A stretch of 64,000 nt of DNA from CAWANF01 sp963783355 (GTDB lineage: Bacteria; Bacteroidota; Rhodothermia; Balneolales; DATFMH01). The notes beneath the pieces were generated by a model. The model saw nothing but the letters and a program-made list of their open reading frames with translations, was not told the DNA's origin and did not search any database. The DNA lies in assembly GCA_963783355.1 (NCBI GenBank), contig CAWANF010000002.1:62001-126000 (forward strand), in the 5' to 3' direction. The position numbers and the translations under genes were made by a program. This document shows positions 54,229 through 63,486 of this stretch, piece after piece (position 1 is the stretch's first letter; every line of letters starts with the position of its first letter).

Positions 54229-54633
54229 CAGAGATTTTTTTTAGTTCTTGTATCACTTTATTTTTTTATAGTACTAACTATAAGCAGATTAGAATAATTA
54301 AACAAATGTTTCAGAAGGATAAAAGCACCTATTTTAAATAAGTTATGTGTTATTAATTTTAAACCTTTAAATTAATATTTAAAAAGACACAACTCTTTAG
54401 CTGCAAATAGATTATACCCTTCTTTTTCTAATAATTATAGCTTTCGCCCGCCTGATTATTCAATTCAAAAATCCTAAAAAAAATAGCTAATAGTTTAATG
54501 ATCTCAAAAGTATTTCTAATATTATCCCAACAATAAGAAAGATATTAGATTACAATTTTTTCAATATATCTTTGCGTATCACTATATTTTGCCAAATAAA
54601 ATCAAATATTCTGTTGATTTACTATATAATAAA
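54229..54633. other. AT-rich divergent intergenic region
   Basis: About 400 bases between the actin operon and the creatininase gene. It contains an A8 tract just before the actin start and a possible TAnnTTTG element at 54567-54574 on the plus strand. No other ORF, repeat or RNA structure stands out. Confidence 0.5.
54545..54574 (+). promoter_or_regulatory. Possible Bacteroidota-type promoter for the creatininase operon
   Basis: TATCTTTG at 54567-54574 matches TAnnTTTG exactly. The upstream TTAG at 54545-54548 is a partial match at 18-base spacing. A start near 54581 would leave about 53 bases before the ATG at 54634 and argues against the TTG at 54589. Confidence 0.45.
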
Positions 54634-55410
54634 ATGGATATCAAGCCATATATTTTAAAAGAAACTAACTGGAAATCAGTTAAAGATCAGTCGTTCGAAG
54701 TTGCTGTTTTACCATGGGGAGCTACAGAAGCACATAATTATCATCTACCCTATGGAACCGATGTTATTCAATGTGATTATGTTGCCGAACTGGCAGCTCG
54801 AAAATCATGGAAAAAAGGTGCCGAAATAATTGTCTTACCGACCATCCCTTTTGGTGTTAATACCGGTCAGTTCGATATTAAACTGGATATAAATATGATG
54901 CCCAGTACGCAAACCGCGGTGTTAATGGATATCGCGGAATCATTATCAAGGCAGGGCATCCGAAAATTAGTTGTGATGAATGGGCATGGAGGTAACGACT
55001 TCAAACAGATCGTCAGGGAAGTTGGTGCCCGTTATCCCGATATGTTTATTTGTTATTTAAATTGGTATCAGGCTGTCGACTGGAATGACTATTTTGATGA
55101 ACCGGGAGATCATGCCGGTGAGATGGAAACCAGCACTTTATTACATATCGCTCCTCATTTGGTGTTATCTTTGAACGAAGCAGGACAAGGGCGAACATTT
55201 CCTTTTGCGGTCAGGGCTTTGCAGGAAGGTACGGTTTGGGCGGAACGAAAATGGAATAAGGCTACCGAAGATACCGGGGCCGGAAATCCCGCTAAAGCGA
55301 CAGATGAAAAAGGGAACCATTACCTGGAAGCAATAACAGATTCAATCGCATCATTTTTATCTGAATTAGCCGAAATTAGTCCGGAAAATTTATATAAGTC
55401 GCCGGATTAG
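54634..55410 (+). CDS. Creatininase-family metal amidohydrolase
   Basis: The 258-residue protein has the metal ligands and core motifs of the creatininase family: VLPWGATEAHNYHLPYGTD (Glu, His, Asp), VMNGHGGND and DHAGEMETS. Members include creatininase, MftE and FAPy deformylase (ArfB), so the substrate cannot be named. A TTG at 54589 would give 15 extra residues. ATG at 54634 fits the promoter position and the family start. It lies 36 bases before the ADP-forming ligase gene. Confidence 0.85.
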   Translation: MDIKPYILKETNWKSVKDQSFEVAVLPWGATEAHNYHLPYGTDVIQCDYVAELAARKSWKKGAEIIVLPTIPFGVNTGQFDIKLDINMMPSTQTAVLMDIAESLSRQGIRKLVVMNGHGGNDFKQIVREVGARYPDMFICYLNWYQAVDWNDYFDEPGDHAGEMETSTLLHIAPHLVLSLNEAGQGRTFPFAVRALQEGTVWAERKWNKATEDTGAGNPAKATDEKGNHYLEAITDSIASFLSELAEISPENLYKSPD

Positions 55411-55446
55411 AAGTATTAACACCTTAATTTCGAGAGAGAGTACATT

Positions 55447-57525
55447 ATGTTACATCCTTTTTTCAATCCGGATGGTATTGCGGTTATAGGTGCATCAAGA
55501 AATCCACGCAAACTGGGATACGGAGTGGTAAGGAATCTTATTGATTATCATTACAAAGGCCCTGTTTATCCTGTGAATCCCATAGCAACTGAAATTTTAG
55601 GATACACCTGTTATTCCTCCATTGATGCTGTCCCTGACCCGGTAGATTTAGCCATTATTGTTGTGCCTGCCGCCCATGTAAAAAACGCCTTAATTCAATG
55701 CGGAGAACGAAACATTCATCATGCTATCATTATAAGTGGTGGATTTGGCGAAACCGGACATGAAGGCAAAAAACTGGAATCGGAACTGAGTGAAATTGCC
55801 CGAAATTACAATATGCGTGTTATCGGCCCGAACTGTATTGGCACCATCGATACACATACTCCCGTAAACACTACGTTTGTTGTTGGCATGCCAATTGAAG
55901 GCGAAATTGGGTTCGTATCACAATCAGGCGCTATGGTTGCCGCCGTTATAGACTGGGCCCGGGGAGCCGGAGTCGGTTTTTCACGAATTGTAAGTCTGGG
56001 AAACCAGATCGATGTTAAAGAAACGGAAATGATGTCGGCTATTGCCAATGATCGACAAACAAAAGTACTGACTGCATATATTGAGGGCGTTTCCGACGGC
56101 CATCTTTTCATGGATACGGCCCGGATTATTTCAAAAACAAAGCCCATTGTAGTTTTGAAAGGCGGCCACGGACAAAGTGGCGCTAAAGCGGTAGCTTCAC
56201 ACACAGGAGCATTGGCAGGTAGCGCCGAAGCGTATGATGCTGCTTTTCGTCAAAGTGGTGTTTTGCGGGCTTCCACAATGGAAGAACTTTTTGATTGGGC
56301 AAGGGCTCTCGCCTGGCAACCGCTTCCCCATGGTAACAGAGTGGCTATTTTAACGAATGCCGGTGGCCCCGCCATACTGGCTGTGGATAATTTTGAACAG
56401 TACGGGTTAAAAATGGCCTCTTTGTCTCTGGAAACAAAGCAATATTTAAAAGCACGTTTACCGGAAGCAGCCAGTATACAAAATCCTGTTGATGTTTTAG
56501 CCGGTTCCGGACCCGGAACGTATGCGGTTGCACTCGACGCATTATTATCCGACCCAAATGTCGATGCTGTTCATGTCATACAGGCTCCACAGGACTGGTT
56601 TTTACCGGAAAGTCTCGCAGAAGTAGTTGGCGAGGTAGCAGAAGTGCATCAAAAACCGGTTCTTGCTTCATTTATGGGATTAGCTTCAGTTGAAAAAGCA
56701 TTAGCCATACTGCATAAGCGCCAGATTCCCAATTTTGCTTTCCCTGAAAGAGCAGCTTCTGCCCTGGCTGCAATGCTGCAAAGAGCGGACTGGCTGTATA
56801 AATTAAAGCATGAATCAAAAATACCGACATTTCCCATCAACCTGGAACAAGCAACTTTGGCATTACATAAAAACGATTTAAATGCACTAGCAGAATTGTA
56901 TGGTATAAGCGTCCCGAAATCGGAAATAGTGCAATCAATAAAAAATCTCGATACTCTGGGTGAATCCATCCCGTTTCCGGTAGTGCTGAAACTCGTTTCA
57001 AAAGAGATCTCACACAAAACCGATGCCGGCGGAGTTATCACAAATATTACGAATCAGGAAATGCTTGGAAAAGCTTTTTCTGATATCAGGAATAATGTTA
57101 AAAAATACGACTCAAAAGCTCATATTGACGGCTTCCTGCTTCAGCCAATGTATGAGGATGGCCTGGAATTCATAATTGGATTCAAAAGAGATGCTCAATT
57201 TGGCCCCCTTTTGTTGATTGGAAGTGGCGGCGTAGATGTTGAATATTTACATGATATCCACATCGGTACGATACCAATAACCGTGATTCAGGCAAGGGAA
57301 TTATTGTATAACACCCGAATTAGCAAAAAACTCGATGGCTGGCGGGGATCCGGAAGTTATGATAAAAAAGCTATCATAGATACGATGCTTCGAATTGCTC
57401 AAATAGCACAGGATTTTCCTGAAATAGAAGAATTTGAAATTAATCCACTTAAAGTCTTTTCCAAAGGGAATGGCGCTGTTGCATTGGATATCCGCGCGGT
57501 ATTTAAAAACATCGTAACCAGCTGA
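55447..57525 (+). CDS. ADP-forming acetate/acyl-CoA synthetase (alpha-beta fusion)
   Basis: The 692-residue protein has a CoA-binding domain (1-130, FNPDGIAVIGASRNPRKLGYGVVRN in segments) and two succinyl-CoA-synthetase-like ligase domains. The second carries the phosphorylated His in VASHTGALAGSAEAYDAAFRQ. A C-terminal ATP-grasp domain (about 470-690, HKTDAGGV, FEINPLKVF) follows. It converts acyl-CoA, ADP and phosphate to acid, CoA and ATP, or the reverse. It lacks a GNAT domain, so it is not a Pat-type acetyltransferase. AGAGAG precedes the ATG, and it is co-directional with creatininase. Confidence 0.92.
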   Translation: MLHPFFNPDGIAVIGASRNPRKLGYGVVRNLIDYHYKGPVYPVNPIATEILGYTCYSSIDAVPDPVDLAIIVVPAAHVKNALIQCGERNIHHAIIISGGFGETGHEGKKLESELSEIARNYNMRVIGPNCIGTIDTHTPVNTTFVVGMPIEGEIGFVSQSGAMVAAVIDWARGAGVGFSRIVSLGNQIDVKETEMMSAIANDRQTKVLTAYIEGVSDGHLFMDTARIISKTKPIVVLKGGHGQSGAKAVASHTGALAGSAEAYDAAFRQSGVLRASTMEELFDWARALAWQPLPHGNRVAILTNAGGPAILAVDNFEQYGLKMASLSLETKQYLKARLPEAASIQNPVDVLAGSGPGTYAVALDALLSDPNVDAVHVIQAPQDWFLPESLAEVVGEVAEVHQKPVLASFMGLASVEKALAILHKRQIPNFAFPERAASALAAMLQRADWLYKLKHESKIPTFPINLEQATLALHKNDLNALAELYGISVPKSEIVQSIKNLDTLGESIPFPVVLKLVSKEISHKTDAGGVITNITNQEMLGKAFSDIRNNVKKYDSKAHIDGFLLQPMYEDGLEFIIGFKRDAQFGPLLLIGSGGVDVEYLHDIHIGTIPITVIQARELLYNTRISKKLDGWRGSGSYDKKAIIDTMLRIAQIAQDFPEIEEFEINPLKVFSKGNGAVALDIRAVFKNIVTS

Positions 57526-57637
57526 AAACGATACTTTAAATTTAATCTAAGTTATCATCGTCACGTAATACATAAATAATATTTTTCGTTAGAAAATTGT
57601 CGATTGAACAACCTTTTTAACGAAAAATGTTATCAAG

Positions 57638-58198
57638 ATGAAAACTTTAGTCACAATTTTACTCTTCCTTAGTCCACATCTTTCCCTGGCAACAACTACA
57701 AAACCATACCGGGCTTATACCCCTGGAAATATTCATTCGGAATTTCAAAATAATAACTACACGAGCATCAACTCGGTTATCGAAAATCTTTACAGCAGTT
57801 TAACATACGAACATGGCAAAATGCCGGATTGGAGCCGTTTTAAGCAGCTTTTCATCAAAGGAGCCCGGCTTGTCCATGTGAAAAACGGAAAATATACAAC
57901 GATAACACCCGATTCGTTCGCAATACGTTTTAACAAACAAATTGACGACGGATTTTTAAAAAGCTTCAGAGAGCGTGAAACATCCAGAAAAACTGATAGT
58001 CTGAAACAGGTTGTTCATATCTTTAGTATGTACCGGGCAAATTATTTAACAGATGATGGAATGGGAAAACAGAAAGGAATGAACAGTATTCAGCTAATAA
58101 AATCCAACGGGCGATGGTGGATAACTTCCATTTTATGGGATGAGTCAAGTTCAAAAAATCTAGCCACTCCGAGATATCTTGATGTATCAGCATTTTAG
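57638..58198 (+). CDS. Exported NTF2/SnoaL-like protein of unknown function
   Basis: The 186-residue protein has a signal peptide (TLVTILLFLSPHLSLA). Its domain has the helix-strand order of NTF2-like proteins: INSVIENLYSSLTYEHGKMPDW, KQLFIKGARLVHVKN, VVHIFSMYRANYLTDDG and GRWWITSILWDES. No catalytic residues can be assigned. It stands about 110 bases after the ligase gene. Confidence 0.72.
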   Translation: MKTLVTILLFLSPHLSLATTTKPYRAYTPGNIHSEFQNNNYTSINSVIENLYSSLTYEHGKMPDWSRFKQLFIKGARLVHVKNGKYTTITPDSFAIRFNKQIDDGFLKSFRERETSRKTDSLKQVVHIFSMYRANYLTDDGMGKQKGMNSIQLIKSNGRWWITSILWDESSSKNLATPRYLDVSAF

Positions 58199-58397
58199 GA
58201 AAAATTACTCCATTGCTTTTTAATTTGAGCCAAATACTCCCTACAAATCAATATCAAAAGTCCTTACAAAAGGAATATAAAATACCCTGTATCGGACAAT
58301 ATTATTTGGTTCTATTTTAATTATAGAAATCTGAGTTTAATGTCATAGATAAAAGAGCATTAAAAACTCTTCTTATGACAAATAAACAAAGATAATC

Positions 58398-58435
58398 AGC
58401 CCGGCATGAAAATGTCGGGCTTATTTATTTTACAA
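58398..58435 (+). terminator. Terminator-like hairpin between the NTF2-like and ferredoxin genes
   Basis: AGCCCG and CGGGCT (58398-58421) enclose an inner CAT/ATG pairing, followed by TATTTATTTT. It lies at the convergent junction and may serve both strands, though the minus-strand tail is less T-rich. Confidence 0.6.
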
Positions 58436-58657
58436 CTTAGTCACGTTAATAACTCCTGTCGGACATTGAATGGAAGCCTCCAAATTATCTTCATATTCAT
58501 CATCAGAAATAACCAGGCTGTATATTTCTCTGTTCTTTTCGGCATCAACAAGCAGGCTTTTCCCATCCTCCTCATTAATATCCCATCGATAAGGAGCAAT
58601 TTCATTGCAATAATAACATCCGATACATTTAGAGCGATGAAAAGTAATTCTGATCAT
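58430..58657 (-). CDS. Single-cluster [4Fe-4S] ferredoxin
   Basis: The 75-residue protein has CIGCYYCNEIAP near the N-terminus and SIQCPTG near the C-terminus, giving the Cx2Cx2C ... CP ligand set of monocluster ferredoxins. The fourth cysteine of a two-cluster protein is Ala, as in Bacillus-type ferredoxins. It overlaps the U32 gene by ATGA, so the two are translationally coupled and it is the likely electron or cluster donor for that enzyme. Confidence 0.9.
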   Translation of the reverse strand: MIRITFHRSKCIGCYYCNEIAPYRWDINEEDGKSLLVDAEKNREIYSLVISDDEYEDNLEASIQCPTGVINVTKL

Positions 58658-59904
58658 ACCTGCTCGACGTCTGTCAGCTTGTAAAGTTTATCGGAGCGCC
58701 TGATTTTTTTATCCATCGGAATTGAGAACAAATCGCCTTTTGAAACGAACTCTACTTTTTTATCATCAACGCGTAATTCGGTAACAACTGACCGAATTAC
58801 CCCGGTAGACGGGCCAGTAATCAAAATTTCATCACCAATTTTAAGATCACCGCTTTCCATTTTAAATTCAGCTGCTTTAGGTTTTGAAAAATAATTGAGT
58901 CCCCTGGATAAATATTGCTTCCGCTTTGTAGCCTGAGAACCATAGGATGACGACCATTCACCCAGTCTTCTTCCCAGATAAAAACCATCCCAAAAACCAC
59001 GGTTGTATACTGTTTTTAATTGGTCTTCCCATTCTTCAATTTTTTTCCGGTTGTAATCTCCTTTTTGCCAGGCTCGAATTGCTTCTTTATAACACCGGGT
59101 TACTGTTTCAACATATTCCGGAGCTCTTGCCCGACCTTCTATTTTTAGTACTTCCACCCCGGAATCCAAAACTTTATCTAAAAACCCTATTGTACTTAAA
59201 TCTTTGGGCGACATAATAAATTCGTTATCTATCTCTAGTTCGTTTCCGGATTCTTTCTCGGTCACTATATAAGCTTTGCGACAGGTTTGCTGGCATGCCC
59301 CGCGATTGGCGGAAGCATTATTTTCATGTAAGCTCAGATAACATTTTCCCGAAACTGCCATACATAAGGCACCATGAGCAAATATTTCAACTTTCATCAA
59401 ATTTCCGGATGGGCCCCTCACCTCTTCATCTTCTATTCCCCTTACAATACGAGCTACCTGACGAAGGCTTAATTCTCTTGCCAGGACTACAACATCGGCT
59501 AAATGAGAATAAAATTTGAGTGATTCAATATTACTGACGTTTGCCTGTGTAGATATATGAACAGGCATTCCGATATTGTGGGCATAACCTAAAACAGCCT
59601 GATCCGATGCGATAATCGCACTTATTCCGTTTAATTTTGCCGTATCAACAATTCTCTTCATCAATCGGATATCATGATCGTAAATGATCGTATTCAAAGT
59701 AAGATAAGCTTTCATCTTGTGATCAGTACAAATAGCGACAATTTGTTTTAAATCATCAAGCGTGAAATTATTAGTGGATTTTGCGCGCATATTCAATTGC
59801 TCCACGCCGAAATAAACAGAATCGGCACCACCCTGAATGGCGGCCATAAGAGATTCAAAAGAACCAACGGGCGCCATCAATTCGATGTTCTTATTCATCT
59901 TCAT
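58654..59904 (-). CDS. U32-family protein (TrhP/YegQ-like RNA hydroxylation enzyme)
   Basis: The 416-residue protein is typical of peptidase family U32: IELMAPVGSFESLMAAIQGGADSVYFG in segments, NMRAKSTNNF, GMPVHISTQANVSN, and the cysteine-rich GKCYLSLHENNASANRGACQQTCRKAY in two segments. Members TrhP and RlhA hydroxylate tRNA uridine-34 or 23S rRNA cytidine-2501 and need iron-sulfur proteins. A ferredoxin directly downstream, joined by an ATGA overlap, supports that role. A protease activity is less likely. Confidence 0.88.
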   Translation of the reverse strand: MKMNKNIELMAPVGSFESLMAAIQGGADSVYFGVEQLNMRAKSTNNFTLDDLKQIVAICTDHKMKAYLTLNTIIYDHDIRLMKRIVDTAKLNGISAIIASDQAVLGYAHNIGMPVHISTQANVSNIESLKFYSHLADVVVLARELSLRQVARIVRGIEDEEVRGPSGNLMKVEIFAHGALCMAVSGKCYLSLHENNASANRGACQQTCRKAYIVTEKESGNELEIDNEFIMSPKDLSTIGFLDKVLDSGVEVLKIEGRARAPEYVETVTRCYKEAIRAWQKGDYNRKKIEEWEDQLKTVYNRGFWDGFYLGRRLGEWSSSYGSQATKRKQYLSRGLNYFSKPKAAEFKMESGDLKIGDEILITGPSTGVIRSVVTELRVDDKKVEFVSKGDLFSIPMDKKIRRSDKLYKLTDVEQV

Positions 59905-60197
59905 AATTAAAGGTTATTCAAATACCGTTTTGTTTGTAAAATCAGGCATTATATTATACTTATATGTTTATCATCCTTCTAACCGCGATTTGCCTTTCTT
60001 TTAGCCGGATTGGTTATAAAAGCAACGATCCTATACTACCTCCGTTACCTCCTTCCCCAAATGCATCGTTTATTTCTACCATCTAACGCTAAAAAGATTG
60101 ATAATTTAGATTTATTATATGTTTTTATTTTCATAATATTAATGTATAATTATATATAGAAGCGTATTCAAATTAACTGGTTCAGGAGGTGGATCAA
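59905..60197. other. Intergenic region with weak small ORFs
   Basis: About 290 bases. A 40-codon plus-strand frame at 59964-60086 encodes a signal-like hydrophobic start and a proline-rich end, and a 22-codon glycine-rich frame lies on the other strand. Neither has good coding support. The end is very AT-rich and holds the AGGAGG of the next gene (60184-60189). Confidence 0.45.
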
Positions 60198-60485
60198 ATG
60201 AAAACGCAAATTCATGAGAGAGATGAAACTAACATAAAAAGAGCACGCAACGATATCGCTGCTATCCAAAGTCTTTTACCTGGTTTAGGCCACATCTATA
60301 AAGGCTATTACTTTCAGGGAATAGTATTAATGATTCTAGCCCCGCTTTTCCTTTGGAGTGGAATGATTCTGGCATTAGCTACTGTAGGTTTTGGATTATT
60401 AATTCCGATTTCGTACTGGGCTTTGGTAACCTATCACGCTTACCATGTAATAGATCACCGCAGACATCACATTGGTGTCCTTTAA
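60198..60485 (+). CDS. Small TM2-like membrane protein
   Basis: The 95-residue protein has a charged N-terminus, the turn SLLPGLGHIYKGYYFQGI typical of TM2-like proteins, and two membrane helices (about 40-62 and 64-82). A His-rich tail (YHAYHVIDHRRHH) ends it. AGGAGG eight bases before ATG at 60198 decides the start over GTG at 60189, which overlaps that site. Function is unknown. The His tail could bind metal, but that is inference. Confidence 0.78.
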   Translation: MKTQIHERDETNIKRARNDIAAIQSLLPGLGHIYKGYYFQGIVLMILAPLFLWSGMILALATVGFGLLIPISYWALVTYHAYHVIDHRRHHIGVL

Positions 60486-60676
60486 GAAAAGAGGTTGAAA
60501 CTCAACGGGCTTTTTTGATAACCTTGGTTTTTAACCAAATGGAGATGTTATGCAAACTCGCCGGTAATCCCGTTTTCCATGGTTTTTAAATTTTAGGTAA
60601 CTTTTTGGACTGTAAGGAGTAACTATTCTTAAGTTCAATAGTATCCAGCTATTTACCTATTTATATCAAGGGAGCC

Positions 60677-61284
60677 ATGATGAAAATAATATTGTTCTCT
60701 TTTTTCTGCCTGTTATCATACCCATTATTCGCACCAAGCGAGGAAACACTGTTATCCGGCAAAATAAAAGCGGGGGTTTTGGAGGCCCGGTTGTTAAAAT
60801 CACAACCATTAACGGACTGTCATCTGTTTTTACAGGTGCCCGCGGCGGCTGGATTATCAAATTTCCATCTGGCAACAGTTTCATTTTGGGAGGTGGTGGT
60901 TATGGCCTTGTTACTAATATACGGCTAAATAATTCCTTTAATTTTAATGGACAACCACTATATCTGAACGTCGGTTATGGCGGGCTGGATCTTGAATATG
61001 TCCATGCTTCACCAAAGCTTATTCATTTTTCTGTAGAAACGATGATTGGAGCCGGTAATGTCAGCTATACCATGCATAACTTTAATCACAACTCTGATTT
61101 ACCTGACCAATCATTCTTTGTAATTGAACCCGGTCTGAATGTGATGGTTAATGTTACGAATTTTTTCAGATTTGGAGCCGGACTATGTTACCGAATAGTC
61201 AATGGTGTTCATTTAAATGGTACAAATGATAAGCAACTAAGTGATTTTAACGGGATTCTGACCTTTAAATTTGGAAAATTCTAA
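60677..61284 (+). pseudogene. Exported beta-rich surface protein, broken by a one-base frameshift
   Basis: The first frame gives a signal peptide (MMKIILFSFFCLLSYPLFA) and ETLLSGKIK. From about 60768 the next frame continues the protein: SGGFGGPVVKITTING, VFTGARGGWIIKFPSGNSF and LGGGGYGLVTNIR, to a stop at 61284. Restoring one base in the AAAA tract at 60766-60769 (or the G5 tract just after) joins the frames. The whole protein would be about 200 residues and looks like a Bacteroidota outer-membrane beta-rich protein ending in KFGKF. A real mutation, phase variation or sequencing error are all possible. Confidence 0.8.
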
Positions 61285-61368
61285 AACCACAATTCTTTCC
61301 CCTAACCTTCTCAAAACTCTTACGTATGCTAAATCAAATGAAATAAAAAACTACATGGAGACAACTAT

Positions 61369-61518
61369 ATGATTTGGTCAATTGTATTTTTTCTGCTCGT
61401 AATTTGGATCGTTTTTGTCATTGCAGGACATTTACTTGGAGGTTTAATCCACTTTCTACTGTTGATTGCTGTTGTCATTGTTTTGATTCGTGTAATCAAG
61501 GGTAAAAAAAATTTCTGA
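61369..61518 (+). CDS. Lmo0937-type small hydrophobic membrane protein
   Basis: The 49-residue protein has two membrane helices: SIVFFLLVIWIVFVIAG, then GGLIHFLLLIAVVIVLIRVI, with a basic tail KGKKNF. The LGGLIH hinge is the hallmark of the Lmo0937 family, widely spread in bacteria without known function. GGAG lies nine bases before the ATG. It is short enough to be missed by common ORF cut-offs. Confidence 0.82.
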   Translation: MIWSIVFFLLVIWIVFVIAGHLLGGLIHFLLLIAVVIVLIRVIKGKKNF

Positions 61519-61914
61519 TACTATTCATCCAATGTTTTTAAAGTTACATATCCTGATATTATAACGTTATGTAGTTATATATTTGATTAATGAAATAATA
61601 ACTCCATAGCTCACATAGCCTTTCTAAAGTCCCAAAGAGCAAGAATGGTTGATAGTTCGACAATTCTGTATCGTACAAATCACCTTACATTGTCTTTTAA
61701 TTAATAGAGAATAAAGCAAATAAGCTTTTACTAATCGATCTTTAACCAAATAACAAAGAGAGACTTAATCGTCCCAAAACAAACAACGGTATTTATCAAT
61801 ACGTGAACAGACGGCCGGTTGTTATTTTAAAAATTTATTTCCCTATCCAACTTCAGACCGCTGAATAACTAAGAGGACAACGTTTTGAGAATGCCATAAA
61901 GGTAGAGCAAAATT
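61519..61914. other. Intergenic region before the decarboxylase operon
   Basis: About 400 bases, AT-rich. A plus-strand frame around 61635-61705 reads EQEWLIVRQFCIVQITLHC but lacks a start and is short. I see no clear promoter, RNA structure or repeat. It presumably holds the operon promoter. Confidence 0.4.
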
Positions 61915-63474
61915 ATGTCAAACCTTGATAATATTAAAACATTAGTTGAGACGCGTGCCAAAGCCCGATTGGGTGGTGGGCAGAGACGAATAGACAAACA
62001 ACACGAAAAAGGAAAATATACTGCCCGCGAACGTATCGACAAATTATTGGATGAAGGCAGTTTCGAAGAATATGATATGTTCGTCACACACAGAAGTTCT
62101 GATTTCGGACTAGAAAATGAAAAGTATTTATCAGACGGAGTCATTACAGGACACGGGACCATCGACGGTCGCCTGGTTTATGTTTTTTCTCAGGACTTCA
62201 CAGTCTTCGGCGGCTCATTGTCAGAAACTTATGCAAATAAAATATGCAAAATAATGGATCAGGCTCTTAAAGTCGGAGCTCCCGTTATTGGTATAAATGA
62301 CAGCGGCGGTGCCCGGATACAGGAAGGTGTACGAAGTTTAGCAGGTTATGCCGAGATTTTTGAAAGAAATATCCTTGCATCGGGCGTTGTTCCACAAATA
62401 TCTGCAGTATTCGGTCCCTGTGCCGGCGGAGCTGTGTATTCTCCTGCCCTCACCGACTTCACGATCATGTCCGATAAAACGAGCTATATGTTTGTAACCG
62501 GACCGAAAGTAGCCAAGACGGTTACCGGTGAAGATATTAATGAGGAAGAGCTTGGTGGAGCTACGGTGCACGCAACCAAATCGGGTGTTACCCATTTTGT
62601 CACACAGGATGAAGATGAGGGCATGCTCTTAATTCAGAAACTGTTGAGTTACCTGCCTCAAAACAACCTTGAGGATCCGCCGATAACAAAATGCAATGAT
62701 CCCATCGATCGCCTTGAAGATGCTCTCAATGAAATTATACCTGAAAATCCGAATATTCCATATGATGTGAGAGATGTTATAGATTCTGTGGTTGATGACG
62801 GAGAATTCCTGGAAGTCCATCGCCAGTTTGCCCGCAATATTGTCGTTGGTTTTGCCAAATTTAATGGTATGCCGGTTGGAATCGTCGCCAATCAGCCAAA
62901 ATTTTTAGCTGGCGTCCTCGATATCGATTCATCAAGAAAAGCGGCACGTTTCGTACGATTCTGCGATGCCTTCAATATTCCGATTGTCACCTTTGTTGAT
63001 GTTCCCGGATTCCTTCCAGGCAGTGCGCAGGAATATGGCGGAATTATCGTTCACGGATCGAAATTACTCTTTGCATATGGTGAAGCTACCGTCCCGAAAG
63101 TTACCATCATTCTTAGAAAAGCTTACGGCGGAGCATATGACGTAATGAGCTCCAAACATTTACGCGGAGACATCAATTACGCATGGCCTTCTGCCGAAAT
63201 TGCCGTTATGGGTCCCAAAGGTGCCATCGAAGTACTCCATTTCAAAAAATTGCGTGATATGGCAAGTGATGAGGAACGGTTCAAATTTGTAGCGGAAAAA
63301 GAAGCGGAATACCGTGAAAAATTCGCCAATCCCTATGAAGCAGCAAAATTCGGATATATCGATGATATTATTGAACCAAGAAATACCCGGTTCAGGATCA
63401 TCCGTGCTCTTCGCATACTGGCTACAAAAAAGGTAACGAATCCTCCTAAAAAACACAGTAACATTCCATTATAA
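61915..63474 (+). CDS. mmdA: Carboxyltransferase subunit of methylmalonyl-CoA decarboxylase / propionyl-CoA carboxylase
   Basis: The 519-residue carboxyltransferase has N-terminal GGQRRIDKQHEKGKYTARERID in segments and SRDFTVFGGSLSE-like SQDFTVFGGSLSE. The acyl-CoA-binding loops are INDSGGARIQEGV and FGPCAGGAVYSPAL, and the second half has LPGSAQEYGGIIVHGSKLLFA and RKAYGGAYDVMSSKH. Alone it could be PccB. The OadG-type gene 12 bases downstream and a biotin carrier after that indicate a sodium-translocating decarboxylase of methylmalonyl- or glutaconyl-CoA. The OadB-type pump subunit should lie just beyond the window. Confidence 0.9.
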   Translation: MSNLDNIKTLVETRAKARLGGGQRRIDKQHEKGKYTARERIDKLLDEGSFEEYDMFVTHRSSDFGLENEKYLSDGVITGHGTIDGRLVYVFSQDFTVFGGSLSETYANKICKIMDQALKVGAPVIGINDSGGARIQEGVRSLAGYAEIFERNILASGVVPQISAVFGPCAGGAVYSPALTDFTIMSDKTSYMFVTGPKVAKTVTGEDINEEELGGATVHATKSGVTHFVTQDEDEGMLLIQKLLSYLPQNNLEDPPITKCNDPIDRLEDALNEIIPENPNIPYDVRDVIDSVVDDGEFLEVHRQFARNIVVGFAKFNGMPVGIVANQPKFLAGVLDIDSSRKAARFVRFCDAFNIPIVTFVDVPGFLPGSAQEYGGIIVHGSKLLFAYGEATVPKVTIILRKAYGGAYDVMSSKHLRGDINYAWPSAEIAVMGPKGAIEVLHFKKLRDMASDEERFKFVAEKEAEYREKFANPYEAAKFGYIDDIIEPRNTRFRIIRALRILATKKVTNPPKKHSNIPL

Positions 63475-63486
63475 ATAACGAACGTC

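Noticed and set aside
59964..60086. 40-codon frame with a hydrophobic start and a proline-rich end
   Set aside because: It resembles a signal peptide, but lacks a ribosome site and homologues that I can recall, and the region is otherwise non-coding.
61915..63474. Calling this gene propionyl-CoA carboxylase beta outright
   Set aside because: The sequence alone allows it, but the adjacent OadG-type and biotin-carrier genes favour the decarboxylase complex.
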